A model generated the notes under the pieces. The model was not told where the DNA came from and made no database searches. It saw only the letters and a program-made list of their open reading frames with translations. Position numbers and translations under genes: made by a program. This document shows, one piece after another, positions 24,529 to 38,800 of a stretch of 64,000 nt of DNA. The DNA comes from Holophagales bacterium (GTDB taxonomy: Bacteria; Acidobacteriota; Thermoanaerobaculia; Multivoradales; Multivoraceae). The DNA lies in NCBI GenBank assembly GCA_009836625.1, contig VXVC01000012.1, positions 70,073 through 134,072 of the forward strand. Reading direction: 5' to 3'. Every line of letters starts with the position of its first letter. The stretch's first letter is position 1.

Positions 24529-24976
24529 ACAGGACGTGGGCGGCGAAGGCTCGCCGGACCCTTGTGCCGAGTGCCTCGAAGTCGCTGATGGCTGACCCGG
24601 CATCACCAATACGGTTCTCGATGTCGGACTTGAAGCAGCGCCAGCCAGGGTCGTAGTCGGCTTCGTGCCTCTCGTCCTGCAAGTCCGCGAAGAGGCGCGC
24701 GAAGTCGCGCGCCTCCTGCGGAAAGACATGAAGCTCGCTGCTTTGGCGGCACGCCTTGCGCGCCTCGCCGTGATTGAGTGCGCGATAGGCCCGACGCCAG
24801 GACTCGGTCTTGCGCTCTGTCTTGCCGATGAGCGTGTCCGCGCAGCACCCGGCCAGGCAGTGGAACAGCGCGTAGTAGACGGTGCTCAGCGACCGCCGCA
24901 GGTCGGACTCTAGAGGGCGGCCGCGCCCGGACGGAAGCTGTCTCTGAGCCGTAGTCAGGAAGTCAGAGGCCTTCAG
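24512..24976 (-). CDS. HEPN-domain protein
   Basis: The product (about 154 residues) opens ALKASDFLTTAQRQLP and contains the HEPN hallmarks SLSTVYYALFHCLAG (helix 2) and RRAYRALNH, a candidate R-x(4-6)-H RNase motif. HEPN proteins pair with MNT nucleotidyltransferase-like partners as toxin-antitoxin modules, and such a partner lies directly upstream. The start is unclear: no ATG, GTG or TTG exists at the domain boundary. CTG 24976 with GGGAG upstream is used here, overlapping the partner by 14 bp. The next standard start (TTG 25153) would run far into the partner gene. Confidence 0.75.
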   Translation of the reverse strand: MKASDFLTTAQRQLPSGRGRPLESDLRRSLSTVYYALFHCLAGCCADTLIGKTERKTESWRRAYRALNHGEARKACRQSSELHVFPQEARDFARLFADLQDERHEADYDPGWRCFKSDIENRIGDAGSAISDFEALGTRVRRAFAAHVLFKRRS

Positions 24977-25274
24977 GGCGCCAGTCTCCCGCGTCGGCCT
25001 TCGTGACGAAGTGTGTCTTCGGCAGAATGTCCAGGCCGCGATCCCAGAGCATGTCCTGGACGTGGGTACCGAACGAGAGTTTGCCCGGGACCTTGTGGAG
25101 ATCGCCGACTTCTCCGTCGTAGATCGCCCAGATATCGACGACCGCGTCTCCAAACCACGACGTGCCCGGCTGCACCCAGATGTTCGTGAAGCGAATCCCC
25201 GGGAAGGTGGCGCGCACCATCTCCTGGATCTTCGTGGTGATTTCGGGCAGTTGCTCCGAGAGCGGCTCGTTCAT
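24963..25274 (-). CDS. Divergent MNT-like (minimal nucleotidyltransferase) partner of HEPN protein
   Basis: ATG 25274 has GGAGG upstream and gives 103 residues. The segment GTSWFGDAVVDIWAIY aligns without gaps to the MNT signature GSRARGDxxSDIDLLV: the glycines and the first Asp are kept, but the second catalytic Asp is Trp. This would make the enzyme weak or inactive. The call rests on that alignment and on the tight coupling to a HEPN gene, the usual arrangement of HEPN/MNT modules, in which MNT AMPylates and silences the HEPN toxin. An unrelated small protein remains possible. Confidence 0.6.
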   Translation of the reverse strand: MNEPLSEQLPEITTKIQEMVRATFPGIRFTNIWVQPGTSWFGDAVVDIWAIYDGEVGDLHKVPGKLSFGTHVQDMLWDRGLDILPKTHFVTKADAGDWRPEGL

Positions 25275-25371
25275 GGCCCTCTTTCCTCCACGGCGGGCAG
25301 CGTGGGCAGTCGCTCCCTGACCGCGAGTGAGTCTACACCGGGGCGCGACATCGAAGCGGCTCAGGCCTACT

Positions 25372-26409
25372 TCACGCGCCTTCGATCCGCCGCCGCGGCA
25401 GCGGCCGCTCCGGCACGTCCTCCAAGAGACCGCCGTGGCCTAGCGACGTGATGTCACGCCGCGTCAGCCGGTCGCCGACGAGCAGGCGGGGCAGCACCAG
25501 GTCGACGATGTTCCGCTTCGGACTGCGGGCGCAGCCCGGGGCGCCGAGGACCGGCGTGCCGTCGAGTTCGGCGAGCAGCAGCAGGTTGCCGGGGTCGACC
25601 GGGGCGCCGTAGCAGATGACCGCGCCGCCGGCGGTTTCGATGGCGGTCGGCGCCAGGTCGTGGCGGTCCTGGATCGCCGTTTCGCCGGCGAGGATCAGGA
25701 GATCGACGTCCGGGGCGAGTTCGGACGCCGTCGCCGCGAGCTCCTCGGTCTCCTGCTCCCGGTCGATCGGCACGAAGCGCACCTGGGTGAGTTCGGCGCC
25801 GAGGGTGCCGAGCCGCTGGCGGAAGGCCTTCTCGAATCCGGCGACGAGCCGCTCGCGGCCGGCGGAGCGACCGGCTGCGACGGTCCCGGAGACGATCAAA
25901 CCGGCGGAGCTCTGGGGCAGCGGATCGAGCCGGATCAGCGGGCTGGCGGCGACGCCCTCGGCCGCGGCCACCGTCTCTTCGGACAGGGCGTAAGGGAGAA
26001 TCTTCGTCGTCCCGACCATCTTGCCGGCGCGGGCCACGCTGTGGTTGGGCAAGGTGGCGAGGGTGACGCCGTCGCAGTCGTTGATGCGGTCGAGGCCTGC
26101 GGCGTCGACGCGCAGTACGCCCAGCGTCCGCGCGTGCAGGTTGACGCGCCCGGTCGTCGGGCCTCGCAGGTCGAGGCCCGTTCCGGCGACGGCTTCGCTG
26201 ACCCGGCGGGCGGCCTCGTTCTCGTCGACGTCACCGGGTTCCAACTGGGCCGCGAAGACCCGGTCACGGCCGAGACCGGCCAGCACCTCCAGCTCCTCGT
26301 CGCCGAGCGCGCGGCCCTTCCGCAGCACGCGGCGGCCATCGTCGTCGTAGACGTTGTGGCCGAGGATCGCGCCGAGGGCTTCGGTAAGCGGCGTCGCTTC
26401 GAACTTCAT
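25372..26409 (-). CDS. Molybdopterin-binding protein (MoaB/MoeA-like domain)
   Basis: The 345-residue protein starts at ATG 26409. The C-terminal part has the molybdopterin-binding fold signature VDLLILAGETAIQDRHD, followed by LDGTPVLGAPGCARSPKRN and a terminal HGGLLEDVPERPLPRR. This layout is typical of molybdopterin-binding proteins encoded near xanthine dehydrogenase-type or CO dehydrogenase-like enzymes, where they assist cofactor cytidylation or insertion. The N-terminal ~150 residues (ALGAILGHNVYDDDGRRVLR) match the same family. It diverges from the amidohydrolase gene with a 73-bp gap. Confidence 0.82.
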   Translation of the reverse strand: MKFEATPLTEALGAILGHNVYDDDGRRVLRKGRALGDEELEVLAGLGRDRVFAAQLEPGDVDENEAARRVSEAVAGTGLDLRGPTTGRVNLHARTLGVLRVDAAGLDRINDCDGVTLATLPNHSVARAGKMVGTTKILPYALSEETVAAAEGVAASPLIRLDPLPQSSAGLIVSGTVAAGRSAGRERLVAGFEKAFRQRLGTLGAELTQVRFVPIDREQETEELAATASELAPDVDLLILAGETAIQDRHDLAPTAIETAGGAVICYGAPVDPGNLLLLAELDGTPVLGAPGCARSPKRNIVDLVLPRLLVGDRLTRRDITSLGHGGLLEDVPERPLPRRRIEGA

Positions 26410-26482
26410 CGCTGGGCGTGAAACTACACCGTGACCGCCGGGTGCCCCGGCGCTCTCACGGCGGCGGTAAACTCCGTCCGCC

Positions 26483-27640
26483 ATGGCCTCCGACAACTAC
26501 GGCCGAATCGACGGCTGGCGCGACGAGCTGACCGAGTGGCGGCGCGACTTCCACCGGCACCCTGAGCTCGCCTTCGAGGAGGAGCGGACCTCGCAGATCG
26601 TGACGGAACGGCTGCGGTCCTTCGGCATCGAAGAGGTCCATCACGGGATCGCGAAAACCGGGGTCGTCGCGACGATCCGCTCCGGCAGTTCGGATCGCGC
26701 GGTGGCGCTGCGGGCCGACATGGACGCGCTGCCGATCCATGAGCAGAACCACTTCGGGCATTGCTCGACCGCGGCCGGGAAGATGCATGCCTGCGGACAC
26801 GACGGTCACACCGCGATGCTGCTGGGCGCCGCCCGCTACCTCGCGGAGACCCGGAACTTCGACGGCAGGGTGCAGCTCATCTTCCAGCCGGCGGAGGAGA
26901 AGGACGGCGGTGCCGGGGTCATGGTGCGGGAAGGGCTGTTCGAGCGTTTTCCGGCGGACAAGGTCTTCGGCCTGCACAACTTCCCGGGCGTGCCGACCGG
27001 CGCCTTCGCGACCAACAGCGGACCCTTCATGGCCGCGATCGACCAGTTCGAGATCGAGGTCCGCGGCCGCGGAACGCACGGCGCCTGGCCGCACAGCGGC
27101 ATCGACCCGATCGTCGCCGCGTCCCAGGTCGTGCTGGGGCTCCAGACGCTCGTGTCCCGCAACGTCGATCCGCGGCGCCGGGCCGTGGTGTCCGTGACGA
27201 TGAGCCATGCCGGCGAAGCGTTCAACGTGATCCCCGAGATCGCGTACCTCGCCGGAGGCGTGCGCTCCTTCCTGCGCGAGGTGCAGGACACCCTCGAGCT
27301 GGGACTCGAACGGGTCGTCCACGGCGTCTGCGCCGCCCACGGCGCCTCGGCCAAGGTGGACTACGAGCGCTACTACCCGGCGACGATCAACGCGCCGCGC
27401 GAGACGGAGGAGATGACCGCCGCGGCGCTCAGCATGGGCTGGGAAGTCGACACGGAGATGGAGCCACTGATGGGCTCCGACGACTTCGCGTTCCTGGCCG
27501 AGGAGCGTCCGGGGTCCTTCATGATGATCGGCAATGGCGACAGCGAGATGCTGCACACGCCGAGGTACGACTTCAACGACGAGCTGCTGACGATCGGCGC
27601 CAAGTACTGGGCGCGGCTGGCCGAAAGTCAGCTTTCCTAG
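26483..27640 (+). CDS. M20-family amidohydrolase (hippurate hydrolase/IAA-amino acid hydrolase type)
   Basis: The 385-residue protein has the M20D layout: WRRDFHRHPELAFEE at the N-terminus, LRADMDALPI, the metal-binding HACGHDGHTAMLLG, the catalytic Glu in IFQPAEEKDGGA, a dimerisation domain (GRGTHGAWPHSGIDP) and a C-terminal GSDDFAF. Such enzymes hydrolyse N-acyl amino acids or hippurate-like amides using two metal ions. No signal peptide, so cytosolic. ATG 26483 was chosen; it lies in a short divergent promoter region. Confidence 0.93.
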   Translation: MASDNYGRIDGWRDELTEWRRDFHRHPELAFEEERTSQIVTERLRSFGIEEVHHGIAKTGVVATIRSGSSDRAVALRADMDALPIHEQNHFGHCSTAAGKMHACGHDGHTAMLLGAARYLAETRNFDGRVQLIFQPAEEKDGGAGVMVREGLFERFPADKVFGLHNFPGVPTGAFATNSGPFMAAIDQFEIEVRGRGTHGAWPHSGIDPIVAASQVVLGLQTLVSRNVDPRRRAVVSVTMSHAGEAFNVIPEIAYLAGGVRSFLREVQDTLELGLERVVHGVCAAHGASAKVDYERYYPATINAPRETEEMTAAALSMGWEVDTEMEPLMGSDDFAFLAEERPGSFMMIGNGDSEMLHTPRYDFNDELLTIGAKYWARLAESQLS

Positions 27641-27788
27641 GGCCTCCCGGAAACAAAGCCGGCGGCCGGGGCGTATTCCCTGATGACGCGGGCGGTTGGC
27701 CGGGTGAACAGGCCCCGGTTTCTCAATACTCTCTCCAAGGAGCTGGTCGCCGCCCGCGCAGCCCCAACAAAGAACCTGAAAGAAAGCC

Positions 27789-28952
27789 ATGAAACTCGCC
27801 CATACCTTCAGGATCCCGGCCGCTCAGGCCCTCGCGGCGGTGATCCTCCTGTCCCTCCCCCTGGTGGCCGGCTGCGCGTTCGACAGCGGCGTGGCCGGCG
27901 AGCCGCCGGCCTCCGAGGCCGTGACGCCGGTTGTCGACGATGCGATTCCCGTCGCGGCGTTGCCGCTCTTCCGCGGCCGGATCGAGTCCGTGCTCCGGTT
28001 CTCGACGAACCTCGAAGCCGAGAACCGGGTCGACGTGCTGGCCGAGGCCGAGCGGCACGTGACCGACCTCCTCGTCGAGGAGGGAGACAGCGTGCGCGCC
28101 GGCCAGACCATGCTGTTGCTCGAGGACGAGGCGCAGCGCACGGCGCTCAAGAGGGTCGAGAGCCAGCTCGAACGCTCCCGCCTCGAGTACGAGCGCCAGA
28201 GGCGTCTCTTCGAGCAGGAGCTGATCAGCGAGCAGGCCTACAACCAGGCACGCTACGACCTGGAGCAGCTCGAGCTCGCGCTCGAGGACGCCGAGCGGGA
28301 ACTGGGCTATGCGACGGTTACGGCGCCGATCTCCGGCGTCGTCACCGAGCGGCTCATCAACGTGGGCGACCACGTCGAGACTCACACCAAGCTGTTCGAG
28401 ATCGTCGACTTCGACTCGATCGTCGCCCGGGTGTTCGTGCCCGAACGGCAGTTGGCGGGTCTGTTCGTCGGGCAGCCGGCTCGCGTACTGGCCCAGTCCC
28501 TAGCGGGCTCGCGGGATGCCGCGATCGAGCGCATCTCGCCCGTGGTCGATCCCCAAAGCGGCACGGTCAAGGTCACGCTCGGCATCCCGGGCAACCAGGG
28601 CCTGCTGCCCGGCATGTACGTCGAGGTCGACCTGGTGGCCGCCGCCCTGGAGGACACGTTGCTGGCGCCGAAGCGTGCGCTGGTCTACGACCAGGAACAG
28701 GTTTTCGTGTTCCGGGTCGCGCAGGACGACGACGGTCCCCGCGCGGAGCGACTGCTGGTCCGGATTCTCATCGAGAGCGAGGACGTCGTTCATCTGGAGG
28801 GCGACCTGGCCGACGGCGAGCGTCTGATCGTGGCCGGGCAGGCGGGACTGAAGGACGGCGCCCGTATCCGTCTGCTCGACCCGAGAGAAGCCCTCGGCTC
28901 GGGGGCGGAACTGGGCGCGGCGTCGACTCCGACCTACCAGCCCGCAAGCTGA
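27789..28952 (+). CDS. RND efflux periplasmic adaptor (membrane fusion) lipoprotein
   Basis: The 387-residue protein starts with a lipoprotein signal (LSLPLVAGC lipobox, Cys near residue 29). It then shows the barrel-sandwich halves (RVDVLAEAERHVTDLLVEEG and YATVTAPISGVVTERLINVG) around a helical hairpin with coiled-coil heptads, and beta-barrel and membrane-proximal domains. It bridges inner-membrane RND pumps to an outer-membrane channel. It is followed after 30 bp by the first of two pump genes. No TolC-like channel gene is present in the window. Confidence 0.93.
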   Translation: MKLAHTFRIPAAQALAAVILLSLPLVAGCAFDSGVAGEPPASEAVTPVVDDAIPVAALPLFRGRIESVLRFSTNLEAENRVDVLAEAERHVTDLLVEEGDSVRAGQTMLLLEDEAQRTALKRVESQLERSRLEYERQRRLFEQELISEQAYNQARYDLEQLELALEDAERELGYATVTAPISGVVTERLINVGDHVETHTKLFEIVDFDSIVARVFVPERQLAGLFVGQPARVLAQSLAGSRDAAIERISPVVDPQSGTVKVTLGIPGNQGLLPGMYVEVDLVAAALEDTLLAPKRALVYDQEQVFVFRVAQDDDGPRAERLLVRILIESEDVVHLEGDLADGERLIVAGQAGLKDGARIRLLDPREALGSGAELGAASTPTYQPAS

Positions 28953-28982
28953 CCCGGCTCACGACATAGACAGGAGCGCGGC

Positions 28983-32542
<3,560 letters not shown>

Positions 32543-32546
<4 letters not shown>

Positions 32547-35500
32547 TCCCCGGCGGGATGACCCCCGGCGGTCTCGGCAGGTCCCTGCCCCGGCTCTCGC
32601 TGGAGCGCCGCGTCGGCGTCCTCGTGGTCGTCGGCGCGGTCCTGGTCATGGGCTTGGTTGCGGCCCTGTCGCTGCCGATCGAGCTGATCCCGTCCGGTTA
32701 CAGCTCGCCCTTCCTGCGGGTGACCGTGCCCTGGCGGGACGCTCCGCCCCAGGAGGTGCTGGACAAGGTCACGATCCCGCTGGAGGAGGAACTGGCGACC
32801 ATTCGCGGGCTCGAGAACCAGTACTCGTACTGCGCCGTCGGCTTCAGCCAGGTCTTCCTGAGCTTTGCGCACGGGACGGACATGGACGTCGCCTACCGCG
32901 AGGTCCGGGACCGGATCGAACGCGCCCGGGCACGTCTGCCGGAGGATGTCCAGCAGGTCTTCATCCGCAAGGACGACGACGCAGGGATACCGGTGGCGAT
33001 GGTCGGAGTTCTCGTTGACGAGGGGACGGCCGACACCTACAACCTGATCCAGAACGAGGTGATCCTGAAGCTCGAGCGGTTGCCCGGCGTGGCTTCGGTC
33101 GATGCGCAGGGCCTGATGGAGCGGGAAGTGCTGATCGAGCTCGACCGGCAGCGGGTCGAGGCGGCGGGCCTCAACATCTTCGAGATCGCCCAGGACCTGC
33201 AATCGGACTACTTCACCCTGGCGTCGGGCAACGTTCGCGCCGGCGACCGCAAGCTGCTCCTGCGGTCGGTGGCGGGGTACCCCGCGCCCCAGAACGTCCG
33301 CGACATGTGGATCACCGACACGGTGCGGCTGGGCGACATCGCCTCCGTGCGCTACGCCGTGCCCGACGACGAGTTCCGGGTGCGGGTGAACGGCCTGCCC
33401 GCGTACGCGATCCGGGTGCAGAAGGAAGGCGAGGCGAACGCGCTGGAAGTGGCCCGCGAAGTCGAACGCGTCGTGCGGGAACTGGCGGCGAATCCGCGCC
33501 TCGGGGCAATCGAGGCGGACGTGATCATGAGCTCGGGCGAGATCATCCGCGAGTCGATGGGGGTGCTCCTGTCGAGCGGCCGGATCGGGGCGATCTTCGC
33601 GGTGATCGTGCTCTTCTTCTTCCTCCGCCGGCTGCGGATGAGTCTGATCATCGCCTTCTCGATCCCGCTCTCCATGGTCGTCGCGGTGGTCGCGATGTAC
33701 TTCTTCGGCGAGACCTTCAACGTGATCTCTCTGCTCGGTCTCATGATCTCGGTGGGGCTCCTGGTCGACAACTCGGTCGTGGTGGCCGAGAACATCCACC
33801 GGCTGCACCAGAGCGGCACGGGGCGTCGCCAGGCAACGCTTCAGGGGGCGGGGGAGATCGCGCTGGCGATCACCACGGCCACGCTGACCACCGTGATCGT
33901 CTTCCTGCCGGTTTCGCTGGTCGAGGGTCAGGGTCAGTTCATGCTGCTCCGGCTCGTCATCCCGATCACCGTCTCCCTGCTCGCTTCCCTGGTGGTGGCG
34001 CTGGTGGTCGTTCCGCTGGCCGTCTACGTCACCTTGCCATCGCGGTCGTCCAGTGAAAGCGGGGCGCTCCGCCATGCCCGGAACGCCTCGAACGCCCTCC
34101 TGCGACGGGCCTACGAGGCGACCTTCGGTCTCCTGAACCGCGCCTACAGCGGCATGCTGGCCTACGGGCTGCGCCGGAGGCTCGATGTCGTCCTCCTGCT
34201 TGTGGCGGCGCTGGCCCTGACCCAGGTCGCGGCCAGCGGCCGGGTGGAGGTCGTTCCGATGTCGGAGGACGACCAGGCGTTCTTCAACGTCGAGGTCCGG
34301 TTGCCGCGCAACATCTCGTTCGACGAGACGATCGAGTACTTCGCGCGCGCCGAGGAGAAGATCGACGGCTTGCGTGACGAACTCGATCTCGACTACCTCG
34401 TCTTCTTCCACGAGCGCACCTGGGGCCAGATCCAGGGGATCATGGCGACCGGCGCCGACCTCAAGATGCGCGAGGTCACCGAGCGGGTGATCGACCTGAT
34501 GCCCGAGATGCCGGGCGTGCGCTTCCACACCGGCTTCGCGTCGGAGCAGGAAACGACCGACAAGGCGCTCGAGACGCTGACCCTGTTCGGCGAGGACGCC
34601 GAGGTCCTGGAAGAGGTGGCGATCGGCGTCGAGGACCGGCTGGCGCGGGTTCCGGGCGTGCTGGCGGTCAAGAAGTCGGCCGACGAGGCCCCGAACGAAC
34701 TCGCGCTGGTCCTGGACCGGGATCTCGCGATGCGCCAGCAGGTCAACCCGCGGACACTGGCCGTGATGGTCGGCTACGCGCTGCGCGGCCAGGCGCTGCC
34801 GCGGATCTACTACGGCGGCCGCGACATCCCGGTGCGCATTCGCTTCGAGGAGGAGGACCGCCAGAGTCTCGCGGAACTCCGTGACTTCTCGGTGCCGACC
34901 GAGACAGGTGAGGCGCTCGCCATCGGCACCCTCGTCGACGTGCGCCAGCAGCCGTCCGCGACCCGGATCTCGCGCCGCGACAAGCAGACCGCGCGCCGGA
35001 TCACGGTGGAACTCGAAGAGGGCCGGGAGAGCGAGGCGCGGCGGGCGGTGCGCGCCGTCGCCGCGCAGACCGAGCTGCCCGAAGGCGTGGCCTGGGCGCG
35101 GCTCGTGCGCAACGTCGCCGCCGAGGAGACCCGGAACCTGATGATCGCCGCGCTCATGTCGATCGCCTTCGTCTACCTGCTGATGGGCTTCCTGTTCGAG
35201 AGCTTCCTGCTGCCGGTGGCGATCCTGGTCACCATTCCGCTCGCCAGCATGGGAGTGACCTGGATCCACCTGCTCGCCGGCCGCGACCTCGACTTCCTTG
35301 GGCTGGTCGGCCTGATCATCCTGATCGGCGTCGTCGTGAACAACGGGATCGTGCTCCTTGACTCGGTCAATCGGCTGCGGGCCGCGGGCATGGAACGGAC
35401 CGAGGCTCTCCTGGAAGCCGCCAACCGGCGCTTCCGGCCGATCATGATGACGGCGCTGACCACGATCGGTGGAATGGTGCCCCTCCTCTTCGGCCAGCCG

Positions 35501-35686
35501 ACCCAGATGGGGCTGAGCTACAAGAGCTTCGCCCTGACCCTGATCGGCGGCATGGCCGCTGCGACGCTGCTGACCCTGCTCGCGGTGCCCGTGTTCTACA
35601 CGCTGATCGAGGACGGCAGGGCCTGGGTGGGGCGGACGCTGGCGGGCGCACTCGCGCCGGGGCGGAAGGCGTCCGTGAGTCCGTAG
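32543..35686 (+). CDS. RND-family efflux permease 2
   Basis: The 1047-residue protein is a standard-length RND pump: TM1 (VVVGAVLVMGLVAALSLPIE), porter domains, the TM4 region LISVGLLVDNSVVVAENIHR and the C-terminal half with LVGLIILIGVVVNNGIVLLD. It is clearly diverged from permease 1, so the pair is not a recent duplication. Translation is coupled to permease 1 through an ATGA overlap. Substrates are unknown; exported lipids, antibiotics or metals are all possible for the family. Confidence 0.94.
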
Positions 35687-35841
35687 CGCTGCTATAGTTT
35701 CATTCCGCAAAGCGACAGGTAGCTCTCTCCGGTCAGGGCAGCCGGGGTTCGGATAGTCCAGCAGGGCATCCGACGCTCTTTGTTCATTCCGATTCCTCCG
35801 GCTTGGCCGCCCCGGGGAGTCGGATGAACCCTCACCCTTAG

Positions 35842-35855
35842 TGGCTGGCCAGCCA
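35842..35855. promoter_or_regulatory. 14-bp perfect palindrome before the TonB-dependent receptor gene
   Basis: TGGCTGGCCAGCCA lies 22 bp before the receptor ATG, just upstream of its ribosome-binding site (GGAGGA at 35865-35870). It could be an operator or a small mRNA hairpin. The remaining leader (35687-35841) carries a TATAGT hexamer at 35693-35698 that might be a -10 box but lacks a good -35 box. No riboswitch consensus was seen. Confidence 0.4.
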
Positions 35856-35877
35856 GTAAGGAATGGAGGATCGGCTC

Positions 35878-38800
35878 ATGAAACGTACTCTGGCTCTGGT
35901 CGCAACCCTCGTTCTCCTCGGCCTGGCGCCGCCTGTTGCCGCGGACAGTCCTGAAACCGGGATCGTCCTTGGCAGGACGGTGGACACGAACGGGGCTCCG
36001 ATGCCCGGCGTAGCAGTGACCATCGTCGGCGACCGCGGTGAGAAAGTGGCGATTACCGGCACCGAGGGCGGCTATCGGTTCGCTCTACTGACTCCGGGGG
36101 CGTACACGGTCAGGGGGAGCCTGGACGGCTATCGCGATGCGGAGGCGGCGGTCAACGTGACACCTGGAGCTCGCTCCGAAATCAACCTCATCATGGGTCT
36201 TGAGGCAGCCGGAGAGATCACCGTTACGGCGGAAGCCCCCGTGATCAACCGCTTCGAGTCGACGTCAGCGGGCACCGTGACGTCCGACGTCGCGACGAAT
36301 GTCATGTCCGTCAACACGAACTACTACAGCTCCCTGGCCCTGTTGCCTGGCGTGACATCGGATGGCGACCTGGCCGATGAGTATCCCGGGTCAAACGGTG
36401 CGCGCTGGATGGAAGGGGCCGTCTTCGTGGATGGAGTCGACACGACCTACACCCGTCGCGGTGGTTCACGGATGTACCTGCCACACATTGCGGTCTCCTC
36501 GACGACGCTGCAATCGACGACGGGCGGCGCTGAGTACGGCCGTGCGGTCGGCGGCATCACCAACGTCGTGACCAAGTCAGGTACCAACCGGTTCCACGGT
36601 GAGTACTTCGTGCATCGCCAGCAGGGCGACTGGGTCTCCGAGTACAAGTCCCACCCGGAGTTGGCAGAACGATGGAATTGCAGGCGTCGCGCCGTCGTGC
36701 AACCCCAGAACGACTGGCTCCGGCCGTCGTGTCAGCCGGACTTCTTCCATCGGAACGAACGGGAAAAGGACTACTCGGACCTCACACTACAGGGCTCGAT
36801 CGGTGGTCCGATTGCCCGGAACAAGGCCTGGTTCTTCGCTGCCGCGGCTGACACGAACACCTTTAGCAGCCAGGAGACGTTCAGCGGCGACATCGTGGAC
36901 AACAGCGCTTACGTGGGCAGCAGGATCGCGAAACTGAACTTCCAGCCCAGTCCGGCTCACGCACTGGCTGCCTACTACACCACCTCGCCGCTCGATGTGA
37001 CCTTCGTCCTAGGCGACGTTCCGTCCGACCGCTACACGGCCACACCGCACGAGTTCGGCGGCGAACTGGTGACGGGAAGCTGGAACTGGAGTGCGCGCTC
37101 CGACCTGTTTCTCGAGTTCAAGCTTGCTTTCCACGACTCCAGCGAGCACAAGGCTCTCAACGCCGGCGAGGGCTATGACCTGGAGTCCGCGCTCGCGGAG
37201 AAACAGCAGGATCCGCGCTACCCCGCCAACAACCAGGGACCCCACAGCCCCGGCAACAACTTCCACGGCTACGTCGGATATCGGGGTGGCGAACAGCATT
37301 GGTGGAACGGTTGGATTCTGGACAACGGTTTCGGCCGCAACGACTATCCGCGTGATCAGGCGAACGCCCGTGTGACCTGGTTTGCCAGTGATGCGCACGA
37401 AGCCCTCTTCGGCTTCGACTGGCAGGATGTCGCCTGGGAACAGAACCTGCAGCGCAACAACCTCTACGTGGGGAACGTGTTCGACGCCTCGAGCCCGTCC
37501 GGTTTCGATAGCTGCAGCATTATCCGCATTGGCTACCGGCTCTGCTATCTGGAGGACTACAGCCCGGCCGACCTCGAGGGAGAGCCGATACTCCACGGCA
37601 CGAAGTCGTCCAACACGGCCTTCTTCGCCCAGGACCGGTTCTCCGCCGGAGATCATTGGACGTTCAACCTCGGACTCCGGTACGAAGACCAGGTCCACCT
37701 GAACGACGTCAGGCGCACCGTCATCGATTCCCAGGACCTCTCGCCGAGGGTCTTCGCCGCGTACGACTTCCGAGCCGACGGTCGGACTCTGCTAAGCCTG
37801 AGTCTCGGTCGGGCGTACCAGCACCTGCCGCAGGATCTCTCCAACAACCATCTCCTGGAGGGTTGGAACGGTACGAATGCCTTCGACCGATTCATCTACT
37901 GCGACGATCTCGCGGCTTTCTTCCTCAGACATGTGTGTAGGGGAGTTGGCTACACCGGGCTGATCGGCAAGCTGCGCCCCGGAACGATGTGGCGCCAGAT
38001 TGATGCGGGCGTTATTCCCCAAGTGGATATCGACCCCTACTTCAAGGATGAGATCGATCTGAGTCTGCGGTGGGCGTTGAATCCCAGGTGGTACTTCCAG
38101 GCCAGCGCAATCTACTGGACGTTCGAGAACTCCATCGGCACGACGGAGCAGAGGCTGCCCAACGGGAACTACTTCCGGTTCACGGAGAACTACAAGGACT
38201 ACGAGAAGGTTCTCGGCCCATTGGGCGTCGTCGACCCGGAGGTGCTGGCGAACTTCGATGAAGGACGGCGCACCTACAGGTCGCTGCAGCTCCAGCTGAA
38301 CCGGAACTTCAGGAACAATTGGGCGCTCTTCAACAACCTGACGTACGCTGACGCCAGGGGCCACTTCTGGGGCGGGCTGTTCAACAACACGAACTCGGAC
38401 TACGGGCGGAACCTCGATGTAGTCCTGACCCAAGGGCATATCGATGGTTGCGCGGCGGACCAGCTCGTGCTGGAGGGTGGCCAGCCCGTCATCGACGCGA
38501 ACGGCAACCGGATCGTCAAGCCGTATCCGGTGGATTGTCAAGCCATTCTGCAGCCGTTCCTGGGTCAGGCGGTATCTACAATCTACCGGTACGGTACGGC
38601 ACGAGAGAACAACGAGTACGTGTGGAACAGCTTCGGCTGGAAGACCTGGAACCTCGGCAATACAGGCCACTCGTTCACTTTGGGCGGTTCTTTCTCCTGG
38701 CGCTCCGGCAAACCCTGGCAGCGCCAGAGCGGCGCGTTCCTGGGGGGTTGCAACAACGCATTTGAAGGCTGCGACCCAGAGCAGGCGATCGTGGGTCGAG

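Noticed and set aside
35687..35877. Possible riboswitch before the Oar-like receptor
   Set aside because: No cobalamin or other riboswitch consensus box; only a short palindrome and a weak -10-like hexamer.
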